From Bradyrhizobium manausense (GTDB taxonomy: Bacteria > Pseudomonadota > Alphaproteobacteria > Rhizobiales > Xanthobacteraceae), in assembly GCF_018131105.1 (NCBI RefSeq), contig NZ_JAFCJI010000001.1:3446001-3510000 (forward strand): 64,000 nt of DNA, written 5' to 3'. The notes under the pieces are model-generated. The model was not told where the DNA came from and did no database searches. It was given only the letters and a program-made list of their open reading frames with translations. The translations under genes and the position numbers were made by a program. Numbering within the stretch: position 1 is the first letter of the stretch; the number at the start of each line of letters is the position of its first letter. Shown here piece after piece: positions 55,022 through 63,460 of this stretch.

Positions 55022-55636
55022 ATGAAACTGTATTACTCGCCCGGCGCCTGCTCGCTGTCCCCCCATATCGCACTCCTGGAGGCCGGCCTGCCCTATGAGC
55101 TGGTCAAGGTCGATATCCGGGCCAAGAAGCTCGAGAACGGTGAAGACTATCTGAAGGTCAATCCCAAGGGTCAGGTCCCCGCGCTCGGCCTCGACAGCGG
55201 TGAGATCGTGACCGAAGGCCCGGTCATTGTCCAGATGATCGCCGACAAGGCTCCGGCCAAGGCGCTAGCGCCCGCGCGCGACAGTTCCGAGCGCTACAAG
55301 CTACTCGAATGGCTGAACTTCCTGACCTCCGAGGTGCACAAGAGCTTCGGCCCGATGTTCGCGCCGGCGCTGAACGACGACGCCAAGGCGTTCTTCAAGG
55401 ATCGTGTCATGGGCAAGCTGAAGCACATCGACAGCCAGCTCGCCGGCAAAGACTACCTCATGGGCAAGCAGTTCTCGGTCGCCGACGGATATCTCTTCAC
55501 GATGCTGACCTGGGGTGACCGCATGAAGTTCGACCTCTCCGCCATGCCCAACCTCACTGCCTACAAGGCCCGCGTCGCCGCGCGGCCGAAGGTGCAGGAA
55601 GCCCTGAAGAAAGAAGGGCTGGCGCAGGCCGCCTGA
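55022..55636 (+). CDS. gst: Glutathione S-transferase
   Basis: The product has 204 residues from the ATG at 55022 after AGGAGGAA. Beta-class start MKLYYSPGACSLSPHIALLE with the catalytic-site Cys/Ser region, the thioredoxin-fold cis-Pro in NPKGQVPALGLD, and a C-terminal helical domain (SVADGYLFTMLTWGDRMKFD). Likely detoxifies electrophiles with glutathione in the cytosol. Controlled by the divergent MarR. Confidence 0.94.
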   Translation: MKLYYSPGACSLSPHIALLEAGLPYELVKVDIRAKKLENGEDYLKVNPKGQVPALGLDSGEIVTEGPVIVQMIADKAPAKALAPARDSSERYKLLEWLNFLTSEVHKSFGPMFAPALNDDAKAFFKDRVMGKLKHIDSQLAGKDYLMGKQFSVADGYLFTMLTWGDRMKFDLSAMPNLTAYKARVAARPKVQEALKKEGLAQAA

Positions 55637-55652
55637 GGCGCGCGAAATCCTG

Positions 55653-55682
55653 AAGGGCCGGGTCGATGATCCGGCCCTTTTT
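55653..55682 (+). terminator. Rho-independent terminator after gst
   Basis: Stem AAGGGCCGGGTC / GATCCGGCCCTT with loop GAT, followed by TTTTTG, starting 17 bp after the gst stop. Confidence 0.9.
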
Positions 55683-55850
55683 GTCATCGCCGAGCTGAAA
55701 GCCAATCCGTTCGCCGGATCATCGTACCTTAGTTAGACCTTTGAACTACTGTTCATCAAATGTAAGCGGTGCTGTCTTGTCTCCGCTCGCAAAGCGGGCG
55801 AGCGTGGCCGAATTGATTGAAGAATTTTTGGATTCTCATCGGAGTTGAAC

Positions 55851-56159
55851 TTGACGATTGCCATCGTCCTGATCGCTGCAAGCGCATTGGTAGGAATAGC
55901 GACAGGTTACGTATTCAGGATCTGGGCGCTGGTACTGATCTCGCCGTTACTCGCGGTTTTTTCGGCGATCATTCTTCGCGTTTCCGAATTCGGAATGATG
56001 GCGGGAGTGACCGTCATCGCGATCTCGCTCGTCGCCTGTCAGCTCGCCTACTTCGCCACAACCTATCTGCGGCACGCCCGCGAGGTCTCACCCCACGATG
56101 AGATCGACGGTCAGCCAGGCAAGATAAGCGAGCACAAAATCCGTCGCCAGCACGAGTAG
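55851..56159 (+). CDS. Small membrane protein (102 aa)
   Basis: TTG at 55851 has GGAG six bases upstream, so it is preferred over TTG 55845. Three hydrophobic segments (IAIVLIAASALVGIATGYVF, WALVLISPLLAVFSAIILRV, GVTVIAISLVACQLAYFATT) precede a charged cytosolic tail. No known family. The end overlaps a convergent small frame at 56088-56306. Confidence 0.6.
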   Translation: MTIAIVLIAASALVGIATGYVFRIWALVLISPLLAVFSAIILRVSEFGMMAGVTVIAISLVACQLAYFATTYLRHAREVSPHDEIDGQPGKISEHKIRRQHE

Positions 56160-56306
56160 TGCCAACGCAGCCCAAAGCACCGGCCCCTTGCGGCGCAGGC
56201 GGAACGACCTCTGTTGCGGCAGGACACGGCCAAAAGCCGGCGCAACAGCATATTTCCCGGTGAGATCGCGACAAAGCGCGACCTTCCGCAGCACCAAAGA
56301 GCTCAT
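56088..56306 (-). CDS. Possible small membrane protein (72 aa)
   Basis: The frame from the ATG at 56306 encodes a basic N-terminal region (RVLPQQRSFRLRRKGPVLW) and one strong C-terminal helix (AALALLVLATDFVLAYLAWL). The hydrophobic end is unlikely to arise by chance, but there is no good RBS and it overlaps the opposite gene by 72 bp. One of the two may be spurious. Confidence 0.4.
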   Translation of the reverse strand: MSSLVLRKVALCRDLTGKYAVAPAFGRVLPQQRSFRLRRKGPVLWAALALLVLATDFVLAYLAWLTVDLIVG

Positions 56307-56604
56307 CAAGGACACTTTCTTATTTCTTCAACTTGCCGATGGCTCGGCAAGCGTCCCAACTGGATTCATGACCCTGACCCTCGGCAATAGTGGTGCCAGG
56401 GCCGAGCAAAAGAACGGCGCCGCTTTGTCGCGCCTATGACCATTGTGAGACACGCAACAGCAGGACTCTCGCACGGTTCCTACGGGATTAGTGTGACGGG
56501 TTCCACAAATCGGGGAATTCCTGACGCAACCGTGACGACATTGCGCCAAAAGAAAAAGGCCGGATCGATGATCCGGCCTTTCGGTCTCGAACGGTTCTAG
56601 ATGA
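56307..56604. other. Gene-free stretch before the beta-oxidation operon end
   Basis: About 300 bp. Apart from a CTTGCCGA-TGG-CTCGGCAAG-like hairpin near 56325-56345 and the terminator at 56551-56580, I see no gene or named element. Confidence 0.5.
56551..56580 (-). terminator. Rho-independent terminator of the beta-oxidation operon
   Basis: Stem AAGGCCGGATC / GATCCGGCCTT with loop GAT; on the - strand it is followed by TTTTTCTTTT. It lies 25 bp past the fadB-like stop. Confidence 0.9.
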
Positions 56605-58821
56605 TCAAGCAGCGGCCGCCTTCTTCGGCGCGAAGCGGCCGTAGAAGGTTTCGCCCTTCGCCGCCATCTCTTCGAGCAGCCTCGGCGGCGTGAAGCGCGA
56701 GCCGTACTTCGCCTCGAGCTTGTGGCAGAGCTCGACGAAATTCTTCGTGCCCATGAAGTCGATGTAGGACAGCGTGCCGCCGGTAAACGGCGCGAAGCCG
56801 AAGCCGAGGATCGAGCCGACATCCGCTTCGCGGGGATCGGTGATGACGTGATCCTCGACCGTGCGCGCGGCTTCCACCGCCTGCACGACCAGGAAGCGCT
56901 GCTTCAGCTCCTCGACGTCGAGCGTGTCGGGGTCGAGCTGCTTCGGCTGCAGCGCAGAGAGGCCCGGCCACAGGCTTTTCTGACCCTTACCCTTCTCGGG
57001 ATAGTCGTAGAAGCCCTTGCTGTTCTTGCGACCGAGACGACCCTGCGTCTCGACCATCTCCACCATCAGCTTCTTCTGATCGGGGTTGATGGCGTTGGGG
57101 CCGAGATCGGCTTCGGTCGCCTTCATGATCTTGAGGCCGAGGTCGAGCGCGACTTCGTCCGAGAGCGAGAGCGGGCCGACCGGCATGCCGGCCATCTTGG
57201 CGCAGTTCTCGATCATCGCCGGCGGCACGCCTTCCAGGAACATCTCGTTGCCTTCGGCGACGTAACGGCCGACGCAGCGGTTGGCGAAGAAGCCTCTGGA
57301 GTCGTTGACGACGATCGGCGTCTTGCCGATCTGCCGGACATAATCGAGCGCGGTTGCGAGCGCGACATCGCCGGTGTTCTTGCCCTTGATGATCTCGACC
57401 AGCATCATCTTCTCGACCGGCGAGAAGAAGTGGATGCCGACGAACTTGCCCTGGTCCTTGAAGCTTTCGGCCAGCGAGGTGATCGGCAGCGTCGATGTGT
57501 TCGACGCGAAGATCACGTCGGGCTTCATATGCTCCTGCGCCTTGGCAAAGGTGTCAGCCTTGACCTTGCGGTCCTCGAACACGGCCTCGATAACGAGGTC
57601 AACGTCCTTCAGCGCCGCGTAGTCCGCGGTCGGCGTGATGCGCGCGAGCAGCGCTTCAGCGTCCGTGGGTTTCGCGCGGCCCTTCTTGATCTGGTCCTCG
57701 ATCACCTTCTGCGCATGCGCCTTGCCCTTGTCGGCGCTTTCCTGGTCGCGATCAATCAGCACGACGTCGAGGCCGGCACGGGCCGAGACATAGCCTACGC
57801 TCGCGCCCATGAAGCCGGCGCCGATCACGGCGATCTTCTTCACCTTGGTTGCGGGCACGTCCTTCGGACGGCGCGCACCCTTGTTCAGTTCCTGCATCGA
57901 CAGGAACAGGCTGCGGATCATTGCAGCAGCTTCCTTCGAGCGCAGCACCGAGGTGAAGTAGCGCGACTCGACGCGCAACGCGGCGTCGATCGGCAACTGC
58001 AGGCCTTCATAGACGCAGCTCATGATCGCGCGCGCGGCGGGATAGTTGTCGTAGGTCTCGCGACGGTAGATCGCGTTGCCGGCCGGGAACATCATCATGC
58101 CGGCCTTGGAGAACACCGGGCCGCCCGGAAGCTTGAAGCCCTTCTCGTCCCAGGGCGCGATGGCCTTGCCGCCGCCCTTGATCCAGTCCTTGGCAGCCTT
58201 GATCAGGTCAGCAGCGGGGACGATGGCGTGAATCAGATTCAGCGCCTTCGCCTTCTCGACCGTAACCGGATCGCCCTTGAGCAGGATCGTCATCGCGTCC
58301 TGCGGCTGCACCAGGCGCGGCACGCGCTGCGTGCCGCCTGCGCCGGGGAACAGGCCGACCTTGACCTCGGGCAGACCAAGGCGGGTCTTGGGATTCTCCG
58401 CTGCCACGCGGTAGTGGCAGCATAGCGTGATCTCGAAACCGCCGCCGAGCGCGAGGCCATTGATCGCGGCCGCCCACGGCTTGCCTGACGTTTCGATCGA
58501 GCGCAGCACCAGCGAGAAGCGGCGGCTCTGGTCGAACAGCATCTGGTTCGCCGCGGTCTCGCCCTGCTCCTTGAAGACCTTTGCGTAGGCCTGGTTCATG
58601 CCCTCGAGCATGGAGAGGTCGGCGCCGGCGCAAAAGGCGTCCTTGGCGGAGGTGATGACGACGCCCTTCACTGCGGCATCAGCCGTGGTTGCCTTGACGA
58701 TCGCGTCGAGCTCGCTGGTCGAGGTCTCGTCGAGCACGTTCATCGAACGGCCCGGGATGTCCCAGGTGACGAGCGCGATGCCGTCGGAATCGGTCTCAAC
58801 CCTGAAATTCTTGTAAGCCAT
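56605..58821 (-). CDS. fadB: Bifunctional enoyl-CoA hydratase / 3-hydroxyacyl-CoA dehydrogenase
   Basis: The product has 738 residues from the ATG at 58821; a longer frame to 58890 is upstream noise. The N-terminal crotonase domain has [14 protein letters not shown] and [14 protein letters not shown] (oxyanion and acyl-CoA sites). The NAD-binding domain starts [20 protein letters not shown], followed by [10 protein letters not shown] and [16 protein letters not shown], and a C-terminal 3HCDH domain. Together they perform steps two and three of beta-oxidation. Co-transcribed with the thiolase and acyl-CoA dehydrogenase genes. Confidence 0.95.
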   Translation of the reverse strand: MAYKNFRVETDSDGIALVTWDIPGRSMNVLDETSTSELDAIVKATTADAAVKGVVITSAKDAFCAGADLSMLEGMNQAYAKVFKEQGETAANQMLFDQSRRFSLVLRSIETSGKPWAAAINGLALGGGFEITLCCHYRVAAENPKTRLGLPEVKVGLFPGAGGTQRVPRLVQPQDAMTILLKGDPVTVEKAKALNLIHAIVPAADLIKAAKDWIKGGGKAIAPWDEKGFKLPGGPVFSKAGMMMFPAGNAIYRRETYDNYPAARAIMSCVYEGLQLPIDAALRVESRYFTSVLRSKEAAAMIRSLFLSMQELNKGARRPKDVPATKVKKIAVIGAGFMGASVGYVSARAGLDVVLIDRDQESADKGKAHAQKVIEDQIKKGRAKPTDAEALLARITPTADYAALKDVDLVIEAVFEDRKVKADTFAKAQEHMKPDVIFASNTSTLPITSLAESFKDQGKFVGIHFFSPVEKMMLVEIIKGKNTGDVALATALDYVRQIGKTPIVVNDSRGFFANRCVGRYVAEGNEMFLEGVPPAMIENCAKMAGMPVGPLSLSDEVALDLGLKIMKATEADLGPNAINPDQKKLMVEMVETQGRLGRKNSKGFYDYPEKGKGQKSLWPGLSALQPKQLDPDTLDVEELKQRFLVVQAVEAARTVEDHVITDPREADVGSILGFGFAPFTGGTLSYIDFMGTKNFVELCHKLEAKYGSRFTPPRLLEEMAAKGETFYGRFAPKKAAAA

Positions 58822-58841
58822 GTTGGTTGCTCCCCTACCCC

Positions 58842-60050
58842 TTAGACACGCTCGATGATGGTCGCGGTGCCCATGCCGCCGCCGATACACAGCGTGACCA
58901 GGGCGGTGGACTTGTTGGTGCGCTCGAGCTCGTCGAGCACCGTGCCCAGAATCATCGCACCGGTGGCGCCGAGCGGATGTCCGAGCGCGATCGCGCCGCC
59001 ATTGACGTTGATCTTGGCGTTGTCGATGTCGAAGGCCTGGATGTAGCGCAGCACGACCGAGGCAAAGGCCTCGTTGAGCTCGAACAGATCGATGTCCGAC
59101 TTCTTCATGCCGGAACGCGCGAACAGCTTTTCGGTGACGTCGACCGGACCGGTCAGCATCATCGCCGGCTCCGAGCCGACATTGGCGAACGCCCGGATTT
59201 TTGCACGCGGCTTCAGGCCGTACTTCGCGCCCGCCTCCTTGCTGCCGAGCAGCACGGCGCCGGCGCCGTCGACGATACCCGACGAATTGCCGGCATGGTG
59301 CACGTAATTGACGCGCTCGATCTCCGGATGCGACTGCACCGCGACACCGTCGAAGCCGCCCATCTGCGCCATCATCGTGAACGACGGCTGCAGCTGTGCC
59401 AGCGACTGCATCGTCGTCGTGGGACGCATGTGCTCATCCTTGGCGAGGAGGGTGAGGCCGTTGATGTCCTTCACAGGCACGACGGACTTGTTGAAGCGGC
59501 CCTCGTCCCAGGCCTTGCCCGCGCGCTGCTGGCTCTGCACGGCGTAGGCATCGACGTCGTCGCGCGAGAAGCCGTACTTGGTGGCGATCAGATCGGCCGA
59601 GACGCCCTGCGGCATGAAATAGGCCGGCACGGCCATCGACGGATCCATCGGCCAGGCGCCGCCGGAGGCGCCGATGCCGACGCGACTCATCGATTCGGCG
59701 CCGCCGCCGATCACGAGCTCATGCTGGCCGCTCATCACCTGGGCTGCGGCAAAGTTCACGGCGTCGAGGCCGGAGGCACAGAAGCGGCTGATCTGCACGC
59801 CGGGCACGGCTTCGCCGAGACCCGCCTTCAGCGCGGCAAAGCGCGCGATGTCGGAGCCGGCTTCACCGACCGGATCGACCACGCCGAGCACGACGTCGTC
59901 GACGGAATCTTCCGGCAGGTTGTTGCGGTCCTTCAACGCCTTCAGCGGCACGGTGGCGAGCGCCAGCGCGGTGACTTCGTGCAGCGAACCGTCGGCCTTG
60001 CCGCGGCCGCGGGGGGTGCGAACGTGATCGTAGATGAATGCCTCAGGCAT
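58842..60050 (-). CDS. fadA: Acetyl-CoA acyltransferase (thiolase)
   Basis: The product has 402 residues; ATG at 60050 has AGGAGGGCG upstream. Thiolase signatures: the nucleophilic Cys in [43 protein letters not shown] with the active His, and CIGGGMGTA with the second Cys. It releases acetyl-CoA in the last step of beta-oxidation, probably in complex with FadB. Confidence 0.95.
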   Translation of the reverse strand: MPEAFIYDHVRTPRGRGKADGSLHEVTALALATVPLKALKDRNNLPEDSVDDVVLGVVDPVGEAGSDIARFAALKAGLGEAVPGVQISRFCASGLDAVNFAAAQVMSGQHELVIGGGAESMSRVGIGASGGAWPMDPSMAVPAYFMPQGVSADLIATKYGFSRDDVDAYAVQSQQRAGKAWDEGRFNKSVVPVKDINGLTLLAKDEHMRPTTTMQSLAQLQPSFTMMAQMGGFDGVAVQSHPEIERVNYVHHAGNSSGIVDGAGAVLLGSKEAGAKYGLKPRAKIRAFANVGSEPAMMLTGPVDVTEKLFARSGMKKSDIDLFELNEAFASVVLRYIQAFDIDNAKINVNGGAIALGHPLGATGAMILGTVLDELERTNKSTALVTLCIGGGMGTATIIERV

Positions 60051-60099
60051 GACGCCCTCCTGATCTGTTGTTCGAATTTTGTTGGCGCGGAAGCAGACT

Positions 60100-61890
60100 T
60101 CAGAACGCTTCCGCCGGCAATTCCATGATGGTGGCGCAGCCGGACTGGATGCGCGCGAGATTAGCGGCGGTCTCCGGCAGCATCCGCTCCATGAAGAAAC
60201 GGCCGGTCACGAGCTTGGTCGAGAGATAAGGCGTCGCGCCGCTGGCGGCAATCTTCGCCAACGTCACCTTCGCCATCTTCGCCCACATGTAGCCGAGCGC
60301 GACGAAGCCGAAGAGATGCAGGTAGTCGGTCGCCGCAGCGCCGGCATTATCAGGCTTCATCATCGCGTTCTGCATCAGCCACGTCGTGGCCTGCTGGAGA
60401 TGACCGAGCGAGGCCGAGAGCGGGGTGATGAACGGTTTCAGCGCCTCGTCGCCGCCGTTCTCCTTGGCGAAGGCCATGACCTCGCCGAAGAAGGCCATGA
60501 TGGCGCGACCGCCGTCGCGCGGCAGCTTGCGGCCGACCAGGTCGAGCGCCTGGATGCCGTTGGCGCCTTCATAGATCATCGCGATGCGCGCATCGCGCAC
60601 GAACTGCTCCATGCCCTGCTCTGCGATGTAGCCGTGGCCGCCATACATCTGCTGCGCCTGCACCGCGTTGGCGAAACCGTAGTCGGTGAGGAAGCCTTTC
60701 AGCACCGGCGTCATCAGACCCATGTGATCGTCGGCGGCCTGGCGATCCTTGGGATCCTCGGAGCGATGGGCGACGTCGCTCTTCAGCGCGGTCCACATCA
60801 CGAAGGCGCGCGCGGCCTCGTTGAAGGCGCGGATCGAGAGCAGCGTGCGGCGCACGTCGGGATGCACGATGATCGGATCGGCCGGCTTGTCCGGCGCCTT
60901 CACGCCGGTGAGCGAACGGCCCTGGATACGCTCGCGCGCGTAAGCGACCGCGTTCTGGTAGGCGACCTCCGACTGCGCAAGGCCCTGGACGGCGACGCCG
61001 AGGCGGGCCTCGTTCATCATCACGAACATGCCCTGCATGCCCTTGTTCTCTTCGCCGATCAGCCAGCCGGTGGCGCCGTCGTAGTTCATCACGCAGGTGG
61101 AGTTGCCGTGGATGCCCATCTTGTGCTCGATCGAGCCGCAGACGACGCCGTTGCGGGCACCGACTGAGCCATCCGGCTTCACAAGGAACTTGGGCACCAC
61201 GAACAGCGACACGCCCTTGATGCCGGCGGGCGCCCCCTCGATGCGGGCGAGCACGAGGTGGATGATGTTGGGGGCGAGATCATGCTCGCCGGCCGAGATG
61301 AAGATCTTGGTGCCCGTGATCTTGAAGCTGCCGTCGGCCTGGCGGACCGCCTTGGTGCGGAGCATGCCGAGATCGGTGCCGCAATGCGGCTCGGTCAGGT
61401 TCATGGTGCCGGTCCATTCACCGGCGACCATCTTCGGCACGTAGGTCTGCTTCTGCTCCGGCGAGCCGTGAACGATCAGCGCCGCGGTCGCGCCCATGGT
61501 GAGGCCGCCATACATCGAGAACGCCATGTTGGCGGAGATCTGGAATTCGTTGACCGCCTGCGAGAGCGTCACCGGCAGGCCCTGGCCGCCGAACTCGGTC
61601 GGCGCCGACAGGCCGAGCCAGCCGCCTTCGGCGACCTGCCTGAAGGCGTCCTTGAAACCCTTCGGCGTGGTGACGCTGCCGTCGTCGGCGCGCTTGCATC
61701 CCTCGAGATCGCCGACGCGATTGAGCGGCTGCAGCACTTCTTCGGCGAGCTTGGCGGCTTCGCCAAGGATCGCCTCGCGCACGTCGCTCGAGGCATCGGA
61801 GAAGCCGGCGAGATTGTCGTAGCGGTCGATCTGGAAGACGTCGTTCATCAGGAAGTTCACGTCTTCGACGGGGGCTTTATAGATCGGCAT
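60100..61890 (-). CDS. fadE: Acyl-CoA dehydrogenase
   Basis: The product has 596 residues, the longer type with an N-terminal extension (MPIYKAPVEDVNFLMNDVFQ) and a C-terminal domain. FAD-dependent core motifs: NLTEPHCGTDLGMLRTKAVR, KITGTKIFISAGEHDL, and the catalytic-Glu region QMYGGHGYIAEQGMEQFVRD. It introduces the alpha-beta double bond into acyl-CoA and passes electrons to ETF. It is upstream of fadA and fadB on the same strand. Confidence 0.93.
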   Translation of the reverse strand: MPIYKAPVEDVNFLMNDVFQIDRYDNLAGFSDASSDVREAILGEAAKLAEEVLQPLNRVGDLEGCKRADDGSVTTPKGFKDAFRQVAEGGWLGLSAPTEFGGQGLPVTLSQAVNEFQISANMAFSMYGGLTMGATAALIVHGSPEQKQTYVPKMVAGEWTGTMNLTEPHCGTDLGMLRTKAVRQADGSFKITGTKIFISAGEHDLAPNIIHLVLARIEGAPAGIKGVSLFVVPKFLVKPDGSVGARNGVVCGSIEHKMGIHGNSTCVMNYDGATGWLIGEENKGMQGMFVMMNEARLGVAVQGLAQSEVAYQNAVAYARERIQGRSLTGVKAPDKPADPIIVHPDVRRTLLSIRAFNEAARAFVMWTALKSDVAHRSEDPKDRQAADDHMGLMTPVLKGFLTDYGFANAVQAQQMYGGHGYIAEQGMEQFVRDARIAMIYEGANGIQALDLVGRKLPRDGGRAIMAFFGEVMAFAKENGGDEALKPFITPLSASLGHLQQATTWLMQNAMMKPDNAGAAATDYLHLFGFVALGYMWAKMAKVTLAKIAASGATPYLSTKLVTGRFFMERMLPETAANLARIQSGCATIMELPAEAF

Positions 61891-61929
61891 TGCGGTCTCC
61901 CGGCATGAGCCTTGATGTAACGAAATTCT

Positions 61930-62325
61930 CTAAGATTGGGCGGCGAGCTGCTCCGCCATCAGGCGGTGCAGCATATTGATGGCCTTGAGCGGACGCACCA
62001 TCACCTTGAAACGGGTGATGCGGCCCCCGGCATCGAAGGTGATGATGTCGACGCCGTTGATCTCGATGCCGTCGATCATGGTCTTGAATTCGAGCACGGC
62101 GCCGTCGGCACTCCGCCACTCGCCGACATAGCTGAAGCCGGGACCGCCCAGCACCTTCTCCGCGCTGGCGAGATATTTGAAGGTGATGTCGCGCCCGCGC
62201 TGCGGCGAGTGCACGACGGGGCTTTCGAACACGGCGTCGGGATGGAGCAGCTCCCACAGCGCCTTGGCGGCTTCGGCGCGGTCGTGGGACTTCATGTAGG
62301 CGTACCAGGAATCGAGGCCGGTCAT
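61930..62325 (-). CDS. SnoaL/NTF2-like protein (131 aa)
   Basis: The ATG at 62325 follows GGGAGG; the longer frame upstream has no likeness. The cone-fold pattern MTGLDSWYAYMKSHDRAEAA, ALWELLHPDAVFESPVVHSP, FKTMIDGIEINGVDIITFDA, GGRITRFKVMVRPLKAINML is typical of SnoaL-like polyketide-cyclase/steroid-isomerase relatives. It is the first gene of the fatty-acid operon and may bind a lipid-like ligand. Divergent from padR. Confidence 0.8.
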   Translation of the reverse strand: MTGLDSWYAYMKSHDRAEAAKALWELLHPDAVFESPVVHSPQRGRDITFKYLASAEKVLGGPGFSYVGEWRSADGAVLEFKTMIDGIEINGVDIITFDAGGRITRFKVMVRPLKAINMLHRLMAEQLAAQS

Positions 62326-62443
62326 TCTCAGCTGCCTCCCTAAGGCCTTGGGCAAAAGGCCCGAAAACAACCCCATGCACAGTAGCGAAAAGACTGATTT
62401 CGCTGGGCTTTCGGATCGAGCCTCAGCCCGACCTGATTTCACC

Positions 62444-62480
62444 GCATATGCACATTGACGCATATGCACCAATACGCATA
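62444..62480. promoter_or_regulatory. PadR operator candidate: two overlapping dyads in a 16-bp tandem repeat
   Basis: GCATATGC at 62444 and 62460 and GCATA at 62476 recur every 16 bp. This makes two overlapping TATGC-N8-GCATA dyads (62447-62464 and 62463-62480), the half-site spacing usual for PadR operators. It lies 44 bp before padR and about 120 bp before the divergent operon. Confidence 0.7.
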
Positions 62481-62523
62481 AAGTCAAGACAATTGGTCGG
62501 GACGTCTCAAGGGAGCTGGTGCC

Positions 62524-63123
62524 ATGGCGCTGGGCGACGCAATCCTCGCATGTCTGACGGAACGTCCGATGACAGGCTACGAACTCGCCAAGACATTCGA
62601 TTCCTCGATCGGCTTCTTCTGGAAGGCCGACCACCAGCAGATCTACCGCGAGCTCTCCAAGCTGCGCGACCGCGGCTACATCCAGGGCCGCGAGGTCGTG
62701 CAGTCAGGCAAACCCAATAAGCTCATCTATACGCTGACTCCCGAGGGCCGAACAGCGCTGCGGCACTGGGCCGCGCGGCCGAGCACGCCGCCTTCGATCA
62801 AGGACGATTTGCTGGTCCGGCTGCATGCACTCGACAGCATCGACATCGAGCCGATCCGCACCGATCTGATGGACCGGCTGGAGCACCACCGCGACCGCCA
62901 CGAGAACTACGAGCGGATTCTGAAAAAGCGATTCCCGGAAGGAACGGCGTCCGACGTGCTCGACCTCGGCAACCTGCTGCTGCTGCGCCTCGGCGCGCGG
63001 CACGAGCAGATGGTGGCTGACTTCTGCGAGGAAGCGCTCGAGGCGCTGTCGGCGATGAGCGGCAAGGATAAGGGGACCGGCACGGTGGTACCACTGGACG
63101 ACGGCAAGCGGGAGAAGGGCTAG
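62524..63123 (+). CDS. PadR-family transcriptional regulator
   Basis: The product has 199 residues. The PadR N-terminal winged helix (ALGDAILACLTERPMTGYEL, FWKADHQQIYRELSKLRDRG, KLIYTLTPEGRTAL) is followed by a long C-terminal dimerisation helix pair (RTDLMDRLEHHRDRHENYER), as in the larger PadR-s1 type. It is divergent from the SnoaL-fadE-fadA-fadB genes, which it probably represses through the operator at 62444-62480, and likely represses itself. Confidence 0.92.
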   Translation: MALGDAILACLTERPMTGYELAKTFDSSIGFFWKADHQQIYRELSKLRDRGYIQGREVVQSGKPNKLIYTLTPEGRTALRHWAARPSTPPSIKDDLLVRLHALDSIDIEPIRTDLMDRLEHHRDRHENYERILKKRFPEGTASDVLDLGNLLLLRLGARHEQMVADFCEEALEALSAMSGKDKGTGTVVPLDDGKREKG

Positions 63124-63135
63124 AGAGCTTCGCTT

Positions 63136-63260
63136 CGTCATGGCCGGGCTTAGCCGTTCGAAGGACGGCGTCGCTTCCGCTCGCCTATGTCCCGGCCATC
63201 CACGCCTTGGCCGCGCGAAAGAAAGTACGTGGATGCCCGGGACAAGCCCGGGCATGACGG
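63136..63260. repeat. Intergenic palindrome, family B, copy 2 (interrupted)
   Basis: It carries the outer arms of copy 1 (CGTCATGGCCGGGCT and GCCCGGGCATGACGG, with CCCGGCCATCCACG / CGTGGATGCCCGGG inside). About 38 bp of extra sequence (GCCGTTCGAAGGACGGCGTC and following) splits the left arm. Confidence 0.8.
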
Positions 63261-63318
63261 CTTTCAGTGCGCCCTCCCGGTTCCACCGCCCAACTTTAAG
63301 ACACCGGCCCTGCGTTCC

Positions 63319-63333
63319 TTAACCCGTTATTTA
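63319..63333 (+). promoter_or_regulatory. CtrA-like site upstream of the final gene
   Basis: TTAA-N7-TTTA followed by CC, one mismatch from the CtrA consensus, 128 bp upstream of the ATG at 63461. Confidence 0.4.
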
Positions 63334-63460
63334 CCGTAACGGACAAAAGTCTGACTTCGAGGCAGACGACCCGCGTCAAATCCGATTGTCTTTGCAACCG
63401 GCACGCGTGGGGAGACTGGAGGCGCCGGGTGGGGCGCCGGAGTCGGAACCGGACAGAGTC

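Larger units (their letters stand above)
63124..63460. other. Intergenic stretch: family B repeat and upstream region of the final gene
   Basis: About 337 bp. The first part is a family B palindrome (63136-63260). The second has a near-CtrA site (63319-63333) and a GGCGCCGGG-TGG-GGCGCCGG direct repeat just before the ATG at 63461. Confidence 0.6.

Noticed and set aside
56722..58425. 567-residue + frame opposite fadB
   Set aside because: Antisense shadow of fadB with biased composition and no domains.
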